From a bacterium TMED144 (GTDB lineage Bacteria > Fidelibacterota > Marinisomatia > Marinisomatales > TCS55), in contig NHGT02000032.1 of the NCBI GenBank assembly GCA_002170005.2, forward strand, positions 1 to 8,777: a stretch of DNA of 8,777 nucleotides, given 5' to 3'. A model generated the notes under the pieces. That model was not told the origin of the DNA and made no database searches. It saw only the letters and a list, made by a program, of their open reading frames with translations. Shown here one piece after another: positions 4,257 to 8,777 of this stretch. Within the stretch, counting starts at the first letter, position 1. Each line of letters starts with the position of its first letter. A program made the position numbers and the translations under genes.

Positions 4257-6569
4257 ATGAAAAAGCTATTATTATTAACATTGTCATTATTCTTTTTTGT
4301 TTCATGTGAAGATGATAATGAATTAAAATATCTAAATAAAGATTTGAGTGTTGACGAAAGGTTAGATGATTTAATGAAAAGGATGACTTTAGAAGAAAAA
4401 GTTGCACAGATGACTCAATTTGTAGGCTTGAATTATATCACTGATGCTGATAGAAATATGACTGCCGAGGAAATTCTTAACAGTGATAGTAGAGCATCTT
4501 ATCCAGGTCTTTTAAAAAGAGATATTGCTAAAATGGTTAGTGATGGAAAAATAGGCTCTTTTCTTCATGTATTAACATTGAAAGAAGCCAATAGACTACA
4601 AGAGTTGGCTCAGAAATCTAGATTAAAAATACCATTACTAATTGGAATTGATGCGATTCATGGCAATGGTATGGTAGCTGGTACTACAGTTTATCCCTCC
4701 CCAATTTCATTGGCTTCGACTTTCGATGAAAAAATTGCTCATCAAATTGGAAAAGAAACAGCTATTGAGGTTAGAGCTTTTGGATCACATTGGTCTTTCA
4801 CCCCAAACATAGATGTTTTGAGAGATCCGAGATGGGGAAGAGTTGGTGAGACTTTTGGTGAAGATCCATATTTAGTTGGAAATTTTGGTGTAGAAATGAT
4901 AAAAGGTCTTCAGTCTGATGATTTCTCTGGCTATGATCATGTTATTGCTTGTGCGAAGCATTTTGCAGCAGGCTCAGAGCCTGTTAATGGGTTAAATGTG
5001 TCACCAATGGATATATCGGAGAGAACCCTAAGGGAAATTTATCTAAAACCCTTCCAAAGAGCTATAGATGCAGGTGTTTACTCTGTTATGGCTGCTCATA
5101 ATGAAATAAATGGCATTCCATCTCATATGCACAAAGAACTATTAACAGATGTTATGAGAGATGAATTTGAGTTTGATGGTTTTTATGTAAGTGATTGGCT
5201 CGATATAAATAGAATTAATAGTCTACATAGAATTGCCAAAGATTTTAAGGAGGCCATATTCTTTTCAGTAGATGCTGGAATGGACATGAATATGCATGGT
5301 CCAAATTTTTTGGAAAATGTTGTAAAATTGGTTAATGAAGGGAAATTAAGTCAAGAAAGGATTGACTTTTCAGCAAGAAAAATACTCTATGCTAAATTTA
5401 AATTAGGTCTATTTGAAAATCCATTTGTTGATCCTAATGAGATTGAAAATAAAGTTTTTACTAGTGAACATTTAGAAACTGCATTGAATGCTGCAAGAAA
5501 GTCAATAGTATTGCTAAAAAATGATGGAATATTACCAATGTCAAAAAATAGAGGAAAAAAGATATTGGTAACAGGACCAAATGCAAATAATCATTCGGTT
5601 CTTGGTGATTGGGTTTGGGCTCAACCTGAAGAAAATGTAACGACGATTTATGAAGGTATAAACTCGCTTGGCTCAAGTAAGGGTTTTAATATTGATTTTT
5701 ATGATTCAAACGAAGATATTAGATCAATATCTGAAGGCGATATTAGAAGAACTGTAAATTATGCTAGAAATTATGATCAAATAATTGTAGTTGTGGGAGA
5801 TAATTCTCAGCGAAACCTAAAATCAAATAAAACAGCAGGAGAAAACATGGGTAGAGCAAATTTAAATTTAGCAGGAAAACAATTACAATTGATTAAAGAA
5901 TTAAAGGAAATCAATAAAAATGTTGTTGTGATATACGTTAATGGTAAACCCATTGCGGAGCCTTGGATCGACGAAAATATCTCTGGTGTAATTGAATCAT
6001 GGGAATCTGGAACTACAGCTGGCAAAGCAGTCGCTGAAGTTCTTTTTGGAGATTTTAATCCGGGTGGAAAATTGCCTCTAACATTTCCAAGAAGTGTAGG
6101 ACAATTACAAATGATATACAATCACAAACCTTCACAGTATTTTCATAAGTATGCCTTTGAAAAAGTTTCACCGTTATATCCTTTTGGCCATGGCTTAAGT
6201 TATTCAAATTTTAAATATTCAGAGTTCATAGTTAATGAAGTTATCGATGATAAAATCTCAATTTCAGTAGATTTGACAAATGACAGTGATTTTGATGGAG
6301 AAGAGGTTATTCAGCTATACTTCAGAGATTCTTACAGTTCAGTTACAAGACCTGTCAAAGAACTCGTACGTTACAAAAGAGTTATGATTTCATCTGGTGA
6401 AACTGTAACTGTTGATTTTGAAGTTGATGTAAAAGATTTGGCATTTTATGATATCAATATGAATCTTTGCGTAGAGATGGGTGAGTTTGAGTTTATGGTT
6501 GGTGGATCATCTGATAATAACTATTTAATCAGTGATACTGTGGAGATTAAAAAAAGATATGATTATTAA
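4257..6569 (+). CDS. bglX: Glycoside hydrolase family 3 beta-glucosidase, BglX-type, predicted lipoprotein
   Basis: The 770-residue exo-acting hydrolase should release beta-linked glucose (or a related sugar) from oligosaccharides. A lipoprotein signal (hydrophobic 4-15, FVSC, Cys17) is followed by E-D-D-N-E, resembling the Bacteroidota surface-export signal, so it may face outward instead of sitting free in the periplasm. The GH3 barrel begins with DERLDDLMKRMTLEEKVAQM (33-52), then GIDAIHG (130-136), DPRWGRVGETFGEDPY (190-205) and CAKHFAAG (232-239). The nucleophile is Asp313 in VSDW. The second domain has ILVTGPNAN (436-444) and TAGENMGRANLNLAGKQ (526-542), where Glu529 is the probable acid/base. 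SWESGTTAGKAVAEVLFG (581-598) and YPFGHGLSYSNF (641-652) lead into a fibronectin-III-like domain (about 660-755). Length and order match BglX. GGAG at 4242-4245 is 11 bases from the ATG, a loose ribosome site. Exact sugar specificity cannot be read; beta-xylosidase or glucan exo-hydrolase activity is possible. Confidence 0.93.
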   Translation: MKKLLLLTLSLFFFVSCEDDNELKYLNKDLSVDERLDDLMKRMTLEEKVAQMTQFVGLNYITDADRNMTAEEILNSDSRASYPGLLKRDIAKMVSDGKIGSFLHVLTLKEANRLQELAQKSRLKIPLLIGIDAIHGNGMVAGTTVYPSPISLASTFDEKIAHQIGKETAIEVRAFGSHWSFTPNIDVLRDPRWGRVGETFGEDPYLVGNFGVEMIKGLQSDDFSGYDHVIACAKHFAAGSEPVNGLNVSPMDISERTLREIYLKPFQRAIDAGVYSVMAAHNEINGIPSHMHKELLTDVMRDEFEFDGFYVSDWLDINRINSLHRIAKDFKEAIFFSVDAGMDMNMHGPNFLENVVKLVNEGKLSQERIDFSARKILYAKFKLGLFENPFVDPNEIENKVFTSEHLETALNAARKSIVLLKNDGILPMSKNRGKKILVTGPNANNHSVLGDWVWAQPEENVTTIYEGINSLGSSKGFNIDFYDSNEDIRSISEGDIRRTVNYARNYDQIIVVVGDNSQRNLKSNKTAGENMGRANLNLAGKQLQLIKELKEINKNVVVIYVNGKPIAEPWIDENISGVIESWESGTTAGKAVAEVLFGDFNPGGKLPLTFPRSVGQLQMIYNHKPSQYFHKYAFEKVSPLYPFGHGLSYSNFKYSEFIVNEVIDDKISISVDLTNDSDFDGEEVIQLYFRDSYSSVTRPVKELVRYKRVMISSGETVTVDFEVDVKDLAFYDINMNLCVEMGEFEFMVGGSSDNNYLISDTVEIKKRYDY

Positions 6570-6572
6570 AGA

Positions 6573-8777
6573 TTAGTCAATATTTACAGTTCCATTAATA
6601 GTAATTGTACCACTGTTTGTAAGCGTTCCATGTATAGTTAATGATCCACTTGTGTCTATTGTTAATGTTGCTCCTGAATTAATTGTTAAATCTCTAATAT
6701 TAACACTTGTAGATATTAATGGAGAATTTCCAATATTATCAATAACTGGGGACTTATCAACAGTTGGCACAACATTTAAACCCCAATTACTGGCTGTGGT
6801 CCATGCTTGACTCTCACTACCGTCCCAATGATTTGAGAGTTCATAAGCCCCCATATCGTCTGAATTACCTTGAGGGCGATTAATGCCACTTATATCATTT
6901 TCTGGGGCATAACTGGCATCACCTGCATCAATTGCATCGCTCCATGATGTTGATAATTTATAGTCCCTATTAGATAAATTATTATCATCTGCATTTACAA
7001 ACTGACCATTTGATGAAATAAAGTCCGATGCACTTAAAGATTGATTACCACCAGCTACATTTGTTCCAGATCCAGCAATATTTTTATTTGAACCAAAATT
7101 TACGCTTGACACAGACCAATCACTTTCAACAAAGTTGACATATGCATGATCATTGGAGTTTTTTGCAAAACTTATGTTATTGAAAATATTGACATTGGAG
7201 GATGAGTGGACAACAATGCCTGTATAATTTTGTCTACCCGAACCTAGTGGTGTTTTCCAATCAGAACTTGATCCTTCACTATTTTCATATGTGTGATTTC
7301 CTGCTGAAACCCAATCTGAATCATTACTTGAAGGTACTTGACCATTTTTATAAACTGTATTGTTGTAAACATTAGCATAATCTGTTTTGTGTACTACAAC
7401 ACCATTCATTCCATTTCCGTATGAAACATTATTAGCAAAAAGAAAAGTTCCATAATAAGTTCCGTGAGGATTATAATTTGGGTTTGACCCCCCAGAATCA
7501 TCAGAATCGTATGAATTTCTTGTTATGTAGCATCCTGATCCATCCACAATTTTATTTCGACCTCCACATGCATAGTCATCCTTATTGGGATCATATGAAC
7601 CACTTGTTTGGCAATCATATGATGAGTTGAAATAAACAATTTTATTGATATTAGCATATGTAATATTATTGGTGATCCTCATTTTAATTTTTGTTGAACT
7701 GGTATCAGCATCTCTATTTCTACTCTGAGCAACTACAATTCCACTTTCACCGTTGTATGACCACCAGGTGGTATTATAAACAGTATTGTAAGATACTCTT
7801 ACATAGTCAGAATTATTAAATCTAATACCAGAGTTTGGGCAATCATAGACAGTATTATTATGAATATTCACATAATATCCACCCCAGACTACAATTCCTC
7901 TTCCATGATACATGTTTCTTGTTGCACTGGTATTGGATGAACTTGCTGTACGAAGGTTTATTGCATTTGTCCTGTTTGAGCTAGCTTCAGCATATGTTAT
8001 TTCTTGGTTCGGTCCCTGAATTTCAAAACCTGCAACATCAAGAAATGTAACAATCCAATCTAAATTATCATCCCCTGCATTGCTCCCCTCTGTTCCTGAT
8101 CCAAACTGAAAACCTGCCTTACCATCAAATAAAATTTTTGGTGCCTCATGAATTCCACTATCATCTACAAAGTTCCTTATTATTATTGGGCGGTCAACTG
8201 AACCATTCTTGTCAGCTAAAATTTTACTACCGCTATTTGCTGAGCCATTTCCACTCGAATCATAGTTGGTATATCTGTCAATTTTAAGATATGGATCATT
8301 ATTGTCAGATCCTGCACTAGTCGTACTTGGATTATCAGGCCAAGTATCATTTGTTCCATCCCAGTTATCATTTTTGTAAGTACCAGCCCTAACATACACT
8401 AAATCTCCAGGATTCCAATTGTAATTTAATTGAATAGCATTATCAATGTTTTGAAAGGGTGATGCTTTTGTTCCACTTCCATTACTTGTGCTACTACCGT
8501 TTGTTCCATCACCAACATACCAGGTATTAAAAGTACCTTTTTCTAAAACAATATTATCAAGTCTATATGTACCAGCAGATTTAAAATTTACCCTAAGTCT
8601 TCCAAGGTTGGTGTGTGATGCTGTAGGTGTACTGAGTTGTAATCTCATATAATGCCATCCTTTATATCTGATTGTATATGATGCACTTGATAGGGGAGTG
8701 CCTTCAGCACCACTTTTAACAATATTAAAATCTAACTCATCACCAATTTCTCCTTTAATGTAAAAGGAAACATTCCA
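6573..8777 (-). CDS. Secreted right-handed parallel beta-helix protein with CBM-like N-terminal domain (5' end missing)
   Basis: The frame is open through base 8777, giving 734 visible residues; the ATG at 8648 is internal. Residues 1-81 form a jelly-roll, CBM4/9-like domain (WNVSFYIKG at the start, RLDNIVLEKG at 72-81). A beta-helix entry follows: GTKASPF (102-108) and PGDLVYVRAGTY (123-134). Helix coils recur with Asn-ladder turns: NNTVY 307, YNTVY 330, NNITY 370, NNVSY 449, NNTVY 472, NNISF 533. INRPQGNSDDMGAYE (632-646) closes the helix as in choice-of-anchor-Q proteins. The tail (651-734) starts with WDG..AWTTASNW and ends in repeated LTI/GTL strands. Cysteines 313, 389, 404 and 416 could form disulfides. 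Such folds occur in polysaccharide lyases and glycan-binding surface proteins; I cannot assign a lyase family or catalytic residues. No type IX sorting domain precedes the stop, and the gene converges on the glycosidase with a 3-bp gap. Confidence 0.85.
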   Translation of the reverse strand, partial: WNVSFYIKGEIGDELDFNIVKSGAEGTPLSSASYTIRYKGWHYMRLQLSTPTASHTNLGRLRVNFKSAGTYRLDNIVLEKGTFNTWYVGDGTNGSSTSNGSGTKASPFQNIDNAIQLNYNWNPGDLVYVRAGTYKNDNWDGTNDTWPDNPSTTSAGSDNNDPYLKIDRYTNYDSSGNGSANSGSKILADKNGSVDRPIIIRNFVDDSGIHEAPKILFDGKAGFQFGSGTEGSNAGDDNLDWIVTFLDVAGFEIQGPNQEITYAEASSNRTNAINLRTASSSNTSATRNMYHGRGIVVWGGYYVNIHNNTVYDCPNSGIRFNNSDYVRVSYNTVYNTTWWSYNGESGIVVAQSRNRDADTSSTKIKMRITNNITYANINKIVYFNSSYDCQTSGSYDPNKDDYACGGRNKIVDGSGCYITRNSYDSDDSGGSNPNYNPHGTYYGTFLFANNVSYGNGMNGVVVHKTDYANVYNNTVYKNGQVPSSNDSDWVSAGNHTYENSEGSSSDWKTPLGSGRQNYTGIVVHSSSNVNIFNNISFAKNSNDHAYVNFVESDWSVSSVNFGSNKNIAGSGTNVAGGNQSLSASDFISSNGQFVNADDNNLSNRDYKLSTSWSDAIDAGDASYAPENDISGINRPQGNSDDMGAYELSNHWDGSESQAWTTASNWGLNVVPTVDKSPVIDNIGNSPLISTSVNIRDLTINSGATLTIDTSGSLTIHGTLTNSGTITINGTVNID

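Noticed and set aside
5807..6121. 104-codon open frame on the minus strand inside the GH3 gene
   Set aside because: It is a shadow of conserved GH3 coding sequence (acid/base region and LFGDFNPGGKLP), with no start context or domain.
1..8777. CRISPR arrays, insertion sequences, tRNA or rRNA genes
   Set aside because: I saw no regularly spaced repeats, no transposase frames, and no cloverleaf or rRNA-like sequence on either strand.

Overview
This window most likely comes from a marine-type Bacteroidota, probably a flavobacterium. The DNA is AT-rich, roughly one third G+C by eye. Start codons sit in A/T-rich tracts with little sign of Shine-Dalgarno sites. Two lipoproteins have an acidic residue directly after the lipobox cysteine, and one of them (C-E-D-D-N-E) resembles the Bacteroidota surface-export signal. 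The right-hand gene has the CBM / parallel beta-helix / beta-rich tail layout common in secreted Bacteroidota proteins. The taxon is inferred from these traits; there is no marker gene.

Left block (1-1719, minus strand): a carboxyltransferase (beta) subunit of a biotin-dependent acyl-CoA carboxylase of the methylcrotonyl/geranyl-CoA type. Six bases after it comes the N-terminus of an enoyl-CoA hydratase (crotonase) that leaves the window at base 1. This looks like an operon for leucine/isovalerate or branched acyl-CoA breakdown. The biotin-carrying alpha subunit is not in view. The 93-bp divergent gap (1720-1812) holds a 13-bp inverted repeat (12 of 13 pairs) right next to the carboxylase start codon, a candidate operator.

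Middle block (1813-4097, plus strand): an AMP-forming fatty acyl-CoA ligase ending in a hairpin plus T8 that overlaps its stop codon, then a small lipoprotein with an NTF2-like domain that ends in a clear intrinsic terminator. Ligase, carboxylase and crotonase together suggest an acyl-CoA catabolic locus. The lipoprotein's role is unknown.

Right block (4098-8777): a structured leader that also encodes a possible 46-residue peptide runs to within 3 bp of a family 3 glycoside hydrolase of the BglX type, predicted to be a lipoprotein. Converging on it with a 3-bp gap is a large secreted right-handed beta-helix protein with a CBM-like N-terminus, whose 5' end lies beyond the window. Together they suggest polysaccharide handling at the cell surface, but no SusC/SusD pair or sulfatase is in view.

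The least explained items are the leader at 4111-4231 (a 12-bp perfect long-range stem plus competing short stems, overlapping the small ORF), the dyad at 1724-1754, and the beta-helix protein that stops without a visible secretion tail.
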